From assembly GCA_035524955.1 (NCBI GenBank), contig DATLFG010000107.1, positions 62,001 through 126,000 of the forward strand: DNA of 64,000 nt, read 5' to 3'. The position numbers and the translations under genes were made by a program. Below, piece after piece: positions 63,495 to 64,000 of this stretch (the stretch's first letter is position 1; every line of letters starts with the position of its first letter). Under the pieces are notes generated by a model. It was not told the origin of the DNA, made no database searches, and saw only the letters and a list, made by a program, of their open reading frames with translations. The stretch is from CAMLFJ01 sp035524955 (GTDB lineage: Bacteria; Methylomirabilota; Methylomirabilia; Rokubacteriales; CSP1-6).

Positions 63495-64000
63495 ATGACC
63501 GCCGCGCTCGTCGAGCACCTGCTGAAGGGGCGGCTGGGCCGCGCCGCGGTGAGCCCGATCGGCGAGCTCGCGCCGGACCTGACTCTCGAGCAGGCCTACG
63601 CGCTGCAGCGGCAGCTCGAGCAGGCGCTGGTTGGCCGCGGGGAGCGCGTGGTGGGCCACAAGGTGGGCTTCACCACCGCCGCGCTCCAGGAGCGCCACGG
63701 GGTGACCGAGCCGGTGCTGGGCTTCTTGCTCGCCTCCGGCGTCTTCGGGAGTGGCGACGCGGTGCCGATCGGGCGCTTCGTCGCGATCGGTGTCGAGGTC
63801 GAGGTCGCGTTCCTGCTCAAGACGGACCTGGCCGGTCCCGGCGTCACCTGCGCGTCCGCCCTGCTGGCGGTGGAGGGCGCGATGCCCTCCCTCGAGCTGA
63901 TCGACTTCCGGCTGAGCGGCGCGCCGCGGGGGATCGACGTCGTTGCCGACGGCGTCTACACCAACGCCATCGTGCTCGGCCGGCCGCTCACCCGGATGAC
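63495..64000 (+). CDS. 2-keto-4-pentenoate hydratase-like protein, 5' part (3' end outside window)
   Basis: 168 codons from ATG 63495 are open to the window edge. It starts 2 nt after the sirtuin stop. LTLEQAYALQRQLEQAL, VGHKVGFT, the metal-binding Glu pair in GVEVEVAFLL, and PSLELIDFRL are those of the MhpD/HpaH hydratase and 4-oxalocrotonate decarboxylase family, which hydrates 2-oxopent-4-enoate in aromatic-ring catabolism. Its neighbours will be outside the window. Confidence 0.85.
   Translation, partial: MTAALVEHLLKGRLGRAAVSPIGELAPDLTLEQAYALQRQLEQALVGRGERVVGHKVGFTTAALQERHGVTEPVLGFLLASGVFGSGDAVPIGRFVAIGVEVEVAFLLKTDLAGPGVTCASALLAVEGAMPSLELIDFRLSGAPRGIDVVADGVYTNAIVLGRPLTRM

Overview
This is a very GC-rich, gene-dense bacterial chromosome segment with genes at both ends cut by the window. 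Several features suggest a soil or subsurface lineage of the Rokubacteria/Methylomirabilota type: two CaiB-type CoA-transferases, a CitE-like and an HpcH-like lyase, an amidase, a DMFase-type hydrolase, an LLM flavin enzyme, arsenic genes and selenoproteins. The taxon is an inference from gene content. No rRNA, tRNA, CRISPR array, insertion sequence or phage gene was seen.

The most notable content is three genes interrupted by an in-frame UGA exactly where their families carry a redox cysteine: an exported DUF411 protein (UGCC, 2328-2795), a GrdB/PrdB-like protein (UPVC, 31429-32349) and a DsbA/FrnE-like oxidoreductase (UPWC, 40077-40697, minus strand). In all three a 7-9 bp hairpin with a 5-base loop reading CG(G/U)G(C/A) begins 10-12 nt after the UGA, as expected of a bacterial SECIS element. 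UGA is an ordinary stop in many other genes here, so the code is not reassigned. A truncated YqeC (accessory protein for selenium-dependent molybdenum hydroxylases) adds to the selenium theme. The Sec machinery itself (selA, selB, selC, selD) is not in the window.

Layout. 1-6.8 kb: end of a histidine kinase, small secreted proteins, then haloperoxidase / Sec-DUF411 / CoA-transferase / CitE lyase, then secreted proteins of unknown role. 6.8-11 kb: an ArsR-controlled persulfide dioxygenase-rhodanese-membrane fusion, divergent from a CopA-type copper ATPase. 11-15.3 kb: PilZ, TPR, DUF188, YaeQ and acyl-CoA synthetase genes. 15.6-22.1 kb: an arsenic operon (flavoprotein, arsR, arsI/cadI-like, arsM, MFS, arsN-like, arsC, MFS) behind a clear sigma70 promoter overlapped by an inverted repeat, with no recognisable arsenite pump. 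22-24 kb: SDR and LLM enzymes. 23.8-27.6 kb (minus): a Zrg-like ABC metal-transport cluster. 27.6-34.6 kb: SDR, NlpC/P60, then a plus-strand run of NAD(P)H:ferredoxin-type reductase / HdrB-like CCG protein / GrdB-like selenoprotein / CoA-transferase / epoxide hydrolase.

34.6-40 kb: aldolase, DehI-like, amidase, MFS and TIM-barrel genes. 48.5-40.1 kb (minus): a tightly packed eight-gene run of methyltransferase, M20 peptidase, DMFase large subunit, truncated YqeC, class-V aminotransferase, phosphotriesterase-like hydrolase, NHL-repeat protein and the Sec-DsbA protein. 48.5-56.6 kb: assorted catabolic and repair genes, a P450, a decayed metallo-beta-lactamase-fold gene and fumarase. 56.6-61.4 kb (minus): GGDEF-EAL protein and a large hybrid histidine kinase. 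61.5-64 kb: a membrane-anchored repeat protein, a thiolase remnant, a basic small protein, a sirtuin and the start of a hydratase.
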